In this document: one piece after another, positions 28,761 through 37,173 of the stretch
How the letters are laid out: each line of letters starts with the position of its first letter
How positions within the stretch are numbered: the first letter of the stretch is position 1
DNA from: Sphingomicrobium sp. XHP0239
GTDB taxonomy: Bacteria; Pseudomonadota; Alphaproteobacteria; Sphingomonadales; Sphingomonadaceae
Direction: 5' to 3'
Assembly (NCBI RefSeq): GCF_039555325.1
Contig: NZ_CP154608.1
Coordinates: 1,798,001 to 1,862,000 of the forward strand
Length of the DNA stretch: 64,000 bases
Position numbers and translations under genes: made by a program
Notes under the pieces: model-generated
Database searches by the model: none
What the model saw: the letters and a program-made list of their open reading frames with translations, nothing else
What the model was told of the DNA's origin: nothing

Positions 28761-30317
28761 ATGACCGCCATGCCGCCCCCCGCCGGTTCCAAGCCCCGCA
28801 AGCTCAGCGATCGACTTCGTCTTCTCGCGGGCGCGCGCCGGTGGTGGCGCAAGGAACTGGCCGAAGGCGTCGACCAGCTGGCCGCCGTCGCGCGGGTGAA
28901 AGAAGAATGCGAACTCGGCGGCCGCTACGTCTTCATGACCAGCATGTCGGCGGGCATCGCCGTCCTCGGTCTCATCCTCTCCTCGCCCGCGGTCGTCATC
29001 GGCGCCATGCTGTTGTCGCCCCTGATGGGCCCGATCATCGGCGCGGGCTTCGCGCTCGCGATCTGGGACGTGAAGTGGATGCGCGATTCCGCCCGCACGC
29101 TTTTCGTCGGCACGCTGGCCGCCATCCTCCTCGCCGCGCTCATCTCCTTTCTGAGCCCCATCCAGACCATGACGCCCGAGATCGCGAGCCGCGTGAACCC
29201 CAGCCTGCTCGATCTCGCCGTCGCGCTCTTCTCCGGTCTTGCGGGTTCCTACGCGATGATCCGCGGGCGGTCGGGCACCATCGTCGGGGTCGCCATCGCC
29301 GTCGCGCTCATGCCGCCGCTCGCGGTCGTCGGCTTCGGTCTCGCGACGTGGAACGGGGCGGTGTTCGGCGGGGCGCTGATGCTCTTCATCACCAACCTCG
29401 TCACCATCGCGGCCGCCACCGCCTTCATGTGCCGGCTCTACGGTTTCCGCTCGACCCTCTCCAAGCAGCGCGGCTGGATCCAGAGCGCGATCATCATCGC
29501 GGCGCTCCTCGCGCTCGCCGTGCCGCTCACCATCTCGCTCACCAACATCGCCTGGGAAACCCGCGCCCAGCGGCTCATCACCGACGCCATCACCGCCCAG
29601 TTCGACGAGCGCGCGGTGCTGGATCAGGTCGAACCCAACTTCAAGTCGCAGCCGCTGACCATCAGCGCCGTAATGCTCACCCCCGACATCCGCGAGAATG
29701 CGGAGGCCGATGCCGAACGCCTCCTCAGCCGCCAGCTGGGCGTGCCCGTCGCGCTGCAGATCTCGCAGTTCCAGGTCGACGTGAACGACGACGAGGCGCA
29801 GCAGGCCGCCCTCGCCGCCGCACGCGGCCGCGCCACCGAGGAGGCGACCCGCCGCCATATCGGCACGCTCACCGAGAAACTGGCCGTGGTCGCTGGCACC
29901 TCGCCCGATGCGGTCAGCATCGATCGCGAACGGCGCCGCGCCCGCGTCGTCGCCCGCCCGATCGAGGGTGCCACGCTGGCCGCCTACCGTCAGCTCGAAG
30001 CCCGCATCGCCGGCCAGACCCCCGGCTGGTCGGTCGAGCTCGTCCCGCCGCTGCGCCCGATACCCGATGTCGCCATCGACGAGGCGGGCGAACCCGATCC
30101 CGACGCGCTGTTCCTCGCTGCCTGGGCAGCGCGCCGCCGCGATCTCGGCCTCACGCTCGCGGGACCGGCCGAGGCGACCGATACCGTCCGCCGCGCGCTC
30201 GATCAGGAAGGGGTGAGCGACGTGACGCTTGCCGACGCGGCCGATGCCCCTGCCGCGCCTTCGAACCCCGAAGATGACCAGATTGTCTCGATCCGCTGGT
30301 CCATCCCCTCGAATTGA
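28761..30317 (+). CDS. DUF389 / TIGR00341 family membrane protein
   Basis: The ATG at 28761 (MTAMPPPAGSKPRK) is the sensible start; upstream in-frame sequence is antisense to the lipoprotein gene. The 518-residue protein has about six membrane helices between residues ~60 and 275, including the family signature VVIGAMLLSPLMGPIIGAG and GVAIAVALMPPLAVVG. A C-terminal soluble region of ~240 residues follows. The family is widespread but its transport substrate or role is unknown. It has the normal length. Confidence 0.88.
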   Translation: MTAMPPPAGSKPRKLSDRLRLLAGARRWWRKELAEGVDQLAAVARVKEECELGGRYVFMTSMSAGIAVLGLILSSPAVVIGAMLLSPLMGPIIGAGFALAIWDVKWMRDSARTLFVGTLAAILLAALISFLSPIQTMTPEIASRVNPSLLDLAVALFSGLAGSYAMIRGRSGTIVGVAIAVALMPPLAVVGFGLATWNGAVFGGALMLFITNLVTIAAATAFMCRLYGFRSTLSKQRGWIQSAIIIAALLALAVPLTISLTNIAWETRAQRLITDAITAQFDERAVLDQVEPNFKSQPLTISAVMLTPDIRENAEADAERLLSRQLGVPVALQISQFQVDVNDDEAQQAALAAARGRATEEATRRHIGTLTEKLAVVAGTSPDAVSIDRERRRARVVARPIEGATLAAYRQLEARIAGQTPGWSVELVPPLRPIPDVAIDEAGEPDPDALFLAAWAARRRDLGLTLAGPAEATDTVRRALDQEGVSDVTLADAADAPAAPSNPEDDQIVSIRWSIPSN

Positions 30318-30374
30318 CGCGGTGCCCCGACGCGCGCATCTTCGCGCGGCGACGCACAGCAGGGGAATGAAGCA

Positions 30375-30851
30375 ATGACCGATCGCATCGTCACGTCCAG
30401 GGAAACCGCCACCGGCTCGGGCCTTGCGCCATCGACACCTTGGCATCTGTGGGCGGTCGGCGCCCTGACACTCGTCTTCAACGCGGGTGGCGCGTTCGAC
30501 TATACGATGACCCAGACCCGGAACGAGGCCTACCTCGCCAACTTCACCGAAGAACAGTTGATCTACTTCAACAGCTTCCCGGCCTGGTCCGAAGCCTTCT
30601 GGGCATTGGGCGTCTGGGGCGCGCTCGTCGGCTCGATCCTGATCCTCCTGCGCAGCCGTTACGCCGTCTGGTCCTTCGCGGTCGCGCTGATCGGTCTGGC
30701 CGGATCGACCGTCTATCAGTTCGGCATCGCCGACATGCCCGACAGCATCCGCACCGGCGGCGCGATGATGTTCACGATTATCATCTGGGCCGTGACCATC
30801 GCCACCTTCCTCTACGCCCGCGCCATGACCAAGCGGGGTGTGCTGCGTTGA
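30375..30851 (+). CDS. Hypothetical four-helix membrane protein
   Basis: The 158-residue protein has four predicted membrane helices (about residues 25-42, 68-90, 94-116 and 126-148), with LWAVGALTLVFNAGGAFDY in the first and FPAWSEAFWALGVWGALVG in the second. Small proteins of this kind are widespread in sphingomonads without assigned function. It follows the DUF389 gene on the same strand by 57 bases; its SD-like AGGGG lies ~10 bases before the ATG. Confidence 0.75.
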   Translation: MTDRIVTSRETATGSGLAPSTPWHLWAVGALTLVFNAGGAFDYTMTQTRNEAYLANFTEEQLIYFNSFPAWSEAFWALGVWGALVGSILILLRSRYAVWSFAVALIGLAGSTVYQFGIADMPDSIRTGGAMMFTIIIWAVTIATFLYARAMTKRGVLR

Positions 30852-30906
30852 GCTCGGCCTAGACCTTGTCGCCACCCAAAGGACGCTCGCCCGGTCAAGC
30901 CACTCC

Positions 30907-33102
30907 CTAGGGCCGCCCGCCCATTTTCTTGTAGCGCGTCTTGCCGAAGCGGTCCTTGCGCGTTCCCGGCCGACCCGCATTGGAATAGCCGACGCGCGGC
31001 GCCGACCGCTCGGCCTCGGGAATGCCCAGCTCGTCTTCTTCCAGCTTGCGGATCTCGTCTCGGATCCGCGCGGCCGTCTCGAACTCCAGGTCCGCTGCGG
31101 CCTTGCGCATCTTCTCCTCGAGCCCCTCGATGTGCGCGCGAAGGTTCGACCCCGCCAACGGCGGTGCGTCCTTCTCCATCTTGCCCGCGCCCGACGCGGT
31201 AACGTCGCGGACGTCCTTGAGCAGATCCTCCACCGCGCGCTTGGTCGATTGCGGCGTGATGCCATGTTCCTCGTTGTAGGCGATCTGCTTCTCGCGCCGC
31301 CGCCCGGTTTCGTTGAGCGCCCGCTCCATCGAACCCGTCACCCGGTCGGCATAGAGAATGACCCGCCCGTCGACGTTGCGCGCCGCGCGCCCGATCGTCT
31401 GGATGAGGCTCGTCTCGGACCGCAGGAAGCCTTCCTTGTCCGCATCGAGGATCGCGACCAGCCCGCACTCGGGAATATCCAGTCCCTCGCGCAGCAGGTT
31501 GATGCCGACGAGCACGTCATAGACCCCGCGCCGAAGGTCGCGGATCAGCTCGATGCGCTCCAGCGTCTCGACGTCGGAATGCATGTATCTGACCTTGATG
31601 CCCTGCTCGTGCATATATTCGGTCAGGTCCTCGGCCATCCGCTTGGTCAGCGTCGTCACCAGCGTGCGATACCCGCGCTGCGCCGTCAGCCGCGCCTCGT
31701 TGACCAGATCGTCGACCTGGTCCTCGACCGGCTTGATCTCGACCGGCGGGTCGATGAGGCCCGTCGGGCGGATGACCTGTTCGGAAAAGACGCCGCCCGT
31801 CTCCTCCATCTCCCACGGCCCCGGCGTCGCCGACACGAACATCGTCTCGGGCCGCATCGCATCCCATTCGTTGAACCGTAGCGGCCGGTTGTCGATACAG
31901 CTCGGCAGGCGGAACCCATGTTCGGCCAGCGTGATCTTGCGGCGGTGATCGCCTCGCGCCATCGCGCCGATCTGCGGCACCGTCTGGTGGCTTTCGTCGA
32001 CGAACAGGAGCGCATTGTCGGGCAGATATTCGAACAGGGTGGGCGGCGGTTCGCCCGGCAGGCGCCCGGTCAGGAACCGCGAATAATTCTCGATCCCCGC
32101 GCAGCTGCCCGTCGCCGCGATCATCTCCAGGTCGAAATTCGTCCGTTGCTCTAGCCGCTGCGCCTCCAAGAGCTTCCCCTCCGCCACCAGCTCCTTCAAT
32201 CGCTCGTCCAGTTCGTGCTTGATCGCGTGCCGCGCCTGCTCGAGCGTCGGCCCCGGCGTCACGTAGTGCGAGTTGGCGTAGATCTTCACCCGGTCGAGCT
32301 TCGCGCCTGGCTTGCCGGTCAGCGGATCGAATTCCAGAATCTCCTCGATATCGTCCCCGAAGAAGCTCACCCGCCACGCCATGTCCTCGTAGTGCGACGG
32401 GAAGATTTCCAGATTGTCCCCCCGCACCCGAAAGCTGCCGCGCGCGAAATTGGCGTCGTTGCGCTTGTATTGCAGCGCGACCAGCTTGCGGATGATCTCG
32501 CGCTGGTCGACCGTGTCGCCCTTGGCGAGCTTGAAGGTCATCGCCGAATAGGTCTCGACCGACCCGATGCCGTATAGACAGCTGACCGACGCGACGATGA
32601 TCACGTCGTCCCGCTCCAGCAAAGACCGCGTCGCAGAATGGCGCATCCGGTCGATCGCCTCGTTCACCGAGCTTTCCTTCTCGATGTAGGTGTCGGTCCG
32701 CGGCACATAGGCCTCGGGCTGGTAATAATCGTAATAGCTGACGAAATATTCGACCGCATTATTGGGAAAGAAGCTCTTGAACTCGCCATAGAGCTGCGCC
32801 GCGAGGATCTTGTTGGGCGCCAGCACCAGACTGGGCCGCTGCAACGTGTCGATGACCTTGGCCATCGTGAAGGTCTTGCCCGACCCCGTGACGCCCAGCA
32901 GCACCTGGCTGTCCTCGCCGTGATCGCGGATCCCTTCGACCAGTTCCTTGATCGCGGTCGGCTGATCGCCCGCCGGCTCGTAGTCGCTGACCAGTTCGAA
33001 CTTCCTGCCGCCCTCGGCCTTCTCGGGGCGCGCGGGACGGTGCGGGGTAAAGTCCTCGCCCGTGTCGGGTTCGGCAAGACTGGTGCGAATCTGGATGGCC
33101 AT
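30907..33102 (-). CDS. uvrB: Excinuclease ABC subunit UvrB
   Basis: The 731-residue protein has Walker [15 protein letters not shown], the beta-hairpin [12 protein letters not shown] that separates strands at lesions, helicase motif [10 protein letters not shown] and [17 protein letters not shown]-terminal UVR domain ([20 protein letters not shown]) that binds UvrC follows. An N-terminal extension of ~35 residues and a C-terminal basic tail after the UVR domain ([20 protein letters not shown]) make it longer than E. coli UvrB. It is divergent from the small HNH gene. Confidence 0.97.
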   Translation of the reverse strand: MAIQIRTSLAEPDTGEDFTPHRPARPEKAEGGRKFELVSDYEPAGDQPTAIKELVEGIRDHGEDSQVLLGVTGSGKTFTMAKVIDTLQRPSLVLAPNKILAAQLYGEFKSFFPNNAVEYFVSYYDYYQPEAYVPRTDTYIEKESSVNEAIDRMRHSATRSLLERDDVIIVASVSCLYGIGSVETYSAMTFKLAKGDTVDQREIIRKLVALQYKRNDANFARGSFRVRGDNLEIFPSHYEDMAWRVSFFGDDIEEILEFDPLTGKPGAKLDRVKIYANSHYVTPGPTLEQARHAIKHELDERLKELVAEGKLLEAQRLEQRTNFDLEMIAATGSCAGIENYSRFLTGRLPGEPPPTLFEYLPDNALLFVDESHQTVPQIGAMARGDHRRKITLAEHGFRLPSCIDNRPLRFNEWDAMRPETMFVSATPGPWEMEETGGVFSEQVIRPTGLIDPPVEIKPVEDQVDDLVNEARLTAQRGYRTLVTTLTKRMAEDLTEYMHEQGIKVRYMHSDVETLERIELIRDLRRGVYDVLVGINLLREGLDIPECGLVAILDADKEGFLRSETSLIQTIGRAARNVDGRVILYADRVTGSMERALNETGRRREKQIAYNEEHGITPQSTKRAVEDLLKDVRDVTASGAGKMEKDAPPLAGSNLRAHIEGLEEKMRKAAADLEFETAARIRDEIRKLEEDELGIPEAERSAPRVGYSNAGRPGTRKDRFGKTRYKKMGGRP

Positions 33103-33236
33103 GGCGCTAGATATGGGAAGCGAAACGGCGGGACGCTAGTTCCCTTCGGGCGGTGCCGGCGACCCACCACCCCGGCCTTCTCACGCTCGCGATCCGAAAA
33201 CGGACACCATCCGCACCTCGATGGTTCTCTTGCGTG

Positions 33237-33521
33237 ATGACCGACGATCCGAACGGCGACCGATGCTGGCTGTGCGACCGCCCGCTCGGTCGCCGCGTCG
33301 AGAAACATCACCCCGTTCCTAAGTCGCGCGGCGGTCGAACGACGCGGTCCGTCCACCCGATCTGTCACCGCACGCTCCACATCAGCATGACCAACAAGGA
33401 GCTCGCGGCGATCGGCGAGGACGTCGACGCGCTCCGCGCCGATCCCGCAATCGCGCGTTTTCTCGCCTGGGTCGAGAACAAGCCGCCCGACTTTCACGCC
33501 CCGACCCGCCGCGGGCGCTAG
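33237..33521 (+). CDS. Small HNH-endonuclease-like protein
   Basis: The ATG at 33237 gives 94 residues. A CWLC pair near the N-terminus and the segment RVEKHHPVPKSRGGR followed by VHPICHRTLH form a zinc-binding HNH (beta-beta-alpha metal) motif. Such stand-alone HNH proteins nick or cut DNA in some systems, but many are uncharacterised. No SD stands out. It is divergent from uvrB and not linked to restriction or phage genes. Confidence 0.75.
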   Translation: MTDDPNGDRCWLCDRPLGRRVEKHHPVPKSRGGRTTRSVHPICHRTLHISMTNKELAAIGEDVDALRADPAIARFLAWVENKPPDFHAPTRRGR

Positions 33522-33596
33522 GCGCGGAACCGGCGAAGGCTTCGTCGCGCGTCCGCGGGCTTGTCTTGCCCGACGGACCTCCTAGACTGCGACGCC

Positions 33597-34142
33597 ATGC
33601 GAACGCCGATCATCCTCGCCGCACTCCTGGCCCTCGGGGCCTGCGGACAGAATGCGGACGAAGCCGAAGCGCAACCCGAGACGAACGAGGGCCTTTCGGC
33701 GGAGGATATCGAGAACGAAATGGGGAGCGCGATGAGCCGGGGCGATTTCCTTTCGCCCGGCCTGTGGGAAAGCTCGATCCGGCTCGACAGCATCGACATG
33801 CCCGGGCTTACCGACGCCCAGCGCGACGACATGCGGACGGCGATGGGCGGACAGACGTTCCGCACCTGCCTGACCCGTGCAGAAGTCGAACGCCCCGACG
33901 CGCGCTTCTTCACCGGCAACGACACCGATTGCACCTACGACAGTTTCACGCTCGAGGACGGGCGGATCGAAAGCGATCTCGTCTGCACCATCGCCGGCAC
34001 GCCCCAGAGGATGAGCCTGGCGGGCGAATACGGACCCGAACGCTACGATCTAACCATGCAGGCCGACAGCCTGGCGCAGGACGGCATCACCATGGCGATG
34101 CGGGTCGAGGCACGCCGCGTCGGTGCGTGCGAAGAGGAATGA
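33597..34142 (+). CDS. DUF3617-type lipoprotein (copy 1)
   Basis: The ATG at 33597 gives a 181-residue lipoprotein with lipobox LGAC (ALLALGACGQ). The body has a DUF3617-like pattern: LSPGLWESSIRLDSIDMPG, QTFRTCLTRAEVERPDARFF, then DCTYDSFTLEDGRIESDLVC, with conserved Cys residues likely paired. The family is periplasmic and of unknown function. It is followed within 31 bases by a second protein of the same type. Confidence 0.78.
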   Translation: MRTPIILAALLALGACGQNADEAEAQPETNEGLSAEDIENEMGSAMSRGDFLSPGLWESSIRLDSIDMPGLTDAQRDDMRTAMGGQTFRTCLTRAEVERPDARFFTGNDTDCTYDSFTLEDGRIESDLVCTIAGTPQRMSLAGEYGPERYDLTMQADSLAQDGITMAMRVEARRVGACEEE

Positions 34143-34173
34143 CATCCGAGTTTATCAAATGGAGGGGAATGAC

Positions 34174-34713
34174 ATGAAACGACTGATGATCCTGTGCGCG
34201 GGAACGCTCCTGCTGGCGGGCTGCGGGGATACGGGCACCGACGAGGGCGCCACGGACGCCGCGGCGAGCGACGATGCGCCCGCCGAGGGACTTCTTCCCG
34301 GCGCCTTCCTGATCCGCACCGAAGTCGTCTCGATCGACAGCGCCGACGATGCCGACCCCGTGACCGACCTCGCCGTCGGCGACGTTTCGGAGAACGAGGT
34401 CTGTATCGGCGAGGACGGACTGCTTCCCGCCGCCGCCTTCGCCGAAAGCGGCGATGAATGCACGATCCAGAATCCCTACGTCCGCCGCGGTCGACTGCGG
34501 CAGGACCTCACCTGCAACCGCCCCGCCGGCCAGGTCAATCTGGCGGTCAATGCCACCTTCACCGGCGAGAGCATCGAGGGCGAGATCGATTCGGGAACCT
34601 CGTTCGCGGGCGAAGGCGATTATCGGATGCAGCGCCGTATCACCGGCGAACGCACCGGCGACTGCACCAATGCCGAAGCCGACGCCGATCTCGAAGCCGA
34701 GGTCGCGGAATAA
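34174..34713 (+). CDS. DUF3617-like lipoprotein (copy 2)
   Basis: The start is the ATG at 34174 preceded by GGAGGGG. The 179-residue lipoprotein has lipobox LAGC (LLLAGCGD) and the same order of elements as the previous gene: PGAFLIRTEVVSIDSADDA, ENEVCIGEDGLLPAAAF, DECTIQNPYVRRGRLRQDLT and a closing Cys (TGDCTNAE). The two look like diverged tandem duplicates. It is followed by a serine hydrolase gene 4 bases downstream. Confidence 0.72.
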   Translation: MKRLMILCAGTLLLAGCGDTGTDEGATDAAASDDAPAEGLLPGAFLIRTEVVSIDSADDADPVTDLAVGDVSENEVCIGEDGLLPAAAFAESGDECTIQNPYVRRGRLRQDLTCNRPAGQVNLAVNATFTGESIEGEIDSGTSFAGEGDYRMQRRITGERTGDCTNAEADADLEAEVAE

Positions 34714-34717
34714 CCGG

Positions 34718-35920
34718 GTGCGCACCGCCGTCATCGTCCTTTGGGTCGCGATGACGGCGGGCTGCGCTTCGACCCCCACCCAGCCGCCTCGCGCGGCGGT
34801 GGCCTTCACTACCGACACGATCGTGGCGAGCGAGGCGGGCGGCGTCGCCGACCCCGCGACGGGCCGCATCGCGTCCCCGAACGACCCGGTTCGCATCGCC
34901 TCCATCTCCAAGCTTGTGACCGCCATCGGCGCGATGATGCTGGTCGAGGAAGGCCGGCTCTCGCTCGACGCGCCGGTCGGCGATGTCCTTGGCTACCCCG
35001 TCGCGCATCCTGCCGCGCCGCGCACGCCCGTTACGCTTCGCCAGCTTCTGTCGCACACCTCGGGCGTGCGCGACGGGGCGGGCTATGCGATCCCGCTAGG
35101 CGACACGCTTCGCGACCGCCTCGCCGACCCCGCCGCGTGGAGCGCGGAGCCGCGCGAGGGCTATTTCTCCTATTCCAACCTCAATTTCGTCATCGTCGCC
35201 AGCGCGATGGAGGCGGCGACCGGCGAACGCTTCGACCGGCTGATGGACCGCCTGCTGTTCGCCCCGATGGGGCTCGACGCCTGTTTCAACTGGGCCGGTT
35301 GTTCGGACGCGACCATCGCCCGCGCGATCGTCCTGCAACGCGAAGGCGTTCCCGTCTGGGACGACCTCGGCGGTCGGCGACCCGATTGCCCCGTCGTCGT
35401 CAAGGACGGCGAGCCGTGCGACCTGTCGCGCTGGCGCCCCGGTGAGAATGGCGCGCTCTTCTCGCCGCAAGGGGGATTGCGCATCGGCGCGGAAGATCTC
35501 GCGCAGATCGGACGCCTTCTCCTCGGTCGCGGCACGACAGGTGGCCGCACCTATCTGTCGCCCGATCTGTTCGACCGGATGGTCGCCCCCCAATGGAACT
35601 ACGACGGCACCAACGGCGACACGTGGAGCGGCGTGTTCTGCCGCTACGGGCTCGGCGTCCACCTGCTGCAATCGCCGGGCGCGGAATGCGCCGACGATCC
35701 GGGACTGCCACTTGGTCGCTGGGCGGGTCATTCGGGCGACGCCTACGGCCTGCGCTCGGGGCTGTGGGTCGATCTGGAAAACCCGCGCGGCATCGCCTGG
35801 CACATCGGCGGAGAGCCCGAACTGTCCGACGACGAAACCAGCTGGATCCAGGGCTTTCTGCCGGTAGAGAAAGAGATGACCGCCCGCGCGCTCGACCTGT
35901 TTGAAGGAGCAGACCGCTAA
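34718..35920 (+). CDS. Serine hydrolase, beta-lactamase/class C PBP-like, lipoprotein
   Basis: The start is the GTG at 34718, because it supplies a signal peptide (VRTAVIVLWVAMTAGC) with lipobox TAGC. A start at the internal ATG (34751) would remove most of it. The 400-residue protein has the SxxK nucleophile in ASISK (Ser62, Lys65), the YxN motif in YFSYSNLNF and HSG in the C-terminal GHSGDAYG in place of KTG. It belongs to the beta-lactamase-related esterase/DD-peptidase group (PF00144). The substrate is unknown. The gap to the preceding lipoprotein gene is 4 bases, which suggests an operon. Confidence 0.85.
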   Translation: MRTAVIVLWVAMTAGCASTPTQPPRAAVAFTTDTIVASEAGGVADPATGRIASPNDPVRIASISKLVTAIGAMMLVEEGRLSLDAPVGDVLGYPVAHPAAPRTPVTLRQLLSHTSGVRDGAGYAIPLGDTLRDRLADPAAWSAEPREGYFSYSNLNFVIVASAMEAATGERFDRLMDRLLFAPMGLDACFNWAGCSDATIARAIVLQREGVPVWDDLGGRRPDCPVVVKDGEPCDLSRWRPGENGALFSPQGGLRIGAEDLAQIGRLLLGRGTTGGRTYLSPDLFDRMVAPQWNYDGTNGDTWSGVFCRYGLGVHLLQSPGAECADDPGLPLGRWAGHSGDAYGLRSGLWVDLENPRGIAWHIGGEPELSDDETSWIQGFLPVEKEMTARALDLFEGADR

Positions 35921-35933
35921 GCGTCGGCCAGCC

Positions 35934-36644
35934 TCAATTGAATTTGGTGCTGAGGAACAGGCGAAAGTTGTGGTCGGATGCGCCGTGAACGCCGGCCAGA
36001 TAGCCCGCCGAGACGCCGAACCGTCCCACCCCGAATTCCACCATCGGCCCCACCTGTAGTTCCTCGTCCCCGCTCGAGGAGAAGGTCCCCGCACTGCTGA
36101 ACGCTTCCAGCGATAGCGCAACATCGTCGCTCAATTCGCGCTTGATCCGCGCTCGCGCTCCGAACTGGAGTGGAGCGCCCGAACGGTCGATCCGTCGCTC
36201 GCCGAGAATATTGCCGCGGATGCTCCAGAGAGGATCGAGCTTGTGATCCGCCGCCAGGTTCACCTGCACCCGGTCCGACGTCCCGTTCCAGCCGGAACGC
36301 ACCCCGCCGATCACCCCGACCTGAGTCGGCTCCCCGTCGGGGGTGATCTGCCACAGCAGTTCGGCCGCCACCGCATTGGTCTCGAATCCCTCGCCCCGCT
36401 CGCGCCCGAAAAGAATACCGCGCAGACGCAGGCTCTCCGACAATCCATGCTGCACGTGCACTCGCGCGCCGAACCGGTCATCGGCGCCGTCCTCGCCGGG
36501 CTCGAACCCGAATCGCACCTCGCTCGCCGTCTCTCCGCCGGACACGGTCGGGCCCGACACGCCGCTGATGTTCTGGGCTGCGGCTGCGGAAGGCAGGACC
36601 GCGATGAAAAGGGCGCTCAGGGCCGTCGGAAGTCGAAGAATCAT
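35934..36644 (-). CDS. Hypothetical outer membrane beta-barrel protein
   Basis: The 236-residue protein has a signal peptide (MILRLPTALSALFIAVLPSAAAA) and alternating polar/hydrophobic strands throughout, for example RFGARVHVQHGLSESLRLRG and QVGVIGGVRSGWNG. It ends in FRLFLSTKFN. It looks like an 8- to 12-strand outer membrane protein. No specific family was recognised. It is convergent with the serine hydrolase gene. Confidence 0.65.
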   Translation of the reverse strand: MILRLPTALSALFIAVLPSAAAAQNISGVSGPTVSGGETASEVRFGFEPGEDGADDRFGARVHVQHGLSESLRLRGILFGRERGEGFETNAVAAELLWQITPDGEPTQVGVIGGVRSGWNGTSDRVQVNLAADHKLDPLWSIRGNILGERRIDRSGAPLQFGARARIKRELSDDVALSLEAFSSAGTFSSSGDEELQVGPMVEFGVGRFGVSAGYLAGVHGASDHNFRLFLSTKFN

Positions 36645-36932
36645 GACGGCTCTATGACAAGATGAAGTCGGGACGAAAACCCCGTCGCGATTCTCCGTTC
36701 AGCGGCGCGACCGATCAAAGATATCTTGTCGGAGCTGGCCCCTACCCTGTGGTCCTCCGTGACCCGCCGGACTCACCCCATCGACGCCCTCGGGCGTCGT
36801 CGTTGCGGAGCCATTCCATCCACAGAAAATTGTCCCGTCAAAAGCGGCGGAAGCGCGGGCAAAATAGGGTAAACAACCCTTAATCATCTGCGCTGTGACA
36901 AAAATGACTCTTGCGTTGCGATCGGTGCTTGG

Positions 36933-36948
36933 ACACAATCCCTAGTGT
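36933..36948. promoter_or_regulatory. NrdR box 1
   Basis: ACACAATCCCTAGTGT matches the NrdR operator pattern acaCwAtatATwGtgt in both outer halves (ACACAA ... TAGTGT). NrdR is the ATP/dATP-sensing repressor of ribonucleotide reductase genes. Confidence 0.72.
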
Positions 36949-36964
36949 TACGAGCGACGTTGCC

Positions 36965-36980
36965 CCGCAACATCTTGCGA
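36965..36980. promoter_or_regulatory. NrdR box 2 (degenerate)
   Basis: CCGCAACATCTTGCGA contains a perfect CGCAA/TTGCG inverted repeat. It lies 16 bp after box 1 (centre to centre 32 bp), the spacing typical of tandem NrdR boxes on one face of the helix. Confidence 0.6.
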
Positions 36981-37173
36981 TTGGGGCCGGGAATACCCAT
37001 TTCCGGCATGGGGCGATCTGTGCGTAACGGGGGAAGCGGGGATAAGTCACTGAATTGACTCCACGCCTGCTTCAAAAGGGTTCGTTTCGAGCGTAGGAGC
37101 CGGTACGAACGAAACAGGAACATCGGGCGACTCGGAGCGCTCGCGAACAATCAGCGCAGGGGAGTGAGGCATC

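Larger units (their letters stand above)
36645..37173. other. 529-base gene-free region upstream of nrdA
   Basis: No convincing gene lies here. It contains an inverted repeat CGACGCCC/GGGCGTCG at 36782-36799, a small hairpin AGGGT/ACCCT at 36866-36880, and two NrdR-like boxes at 36933-36948 and 36965-36980. Further along are a ~170-base leader and the SD AGGGGAG about 9 bases before the nrdA ATG. The long distance from boxes to start suggests a leader transcript of over 150 bases. Confidence 0.7.

Noticed and set aside
36782..36799. Terminator CGACGCCC/GGGCGTCG
   Set aside because: No T-run on either side; kept only as an inverted repeat within the nrdA upstream region.
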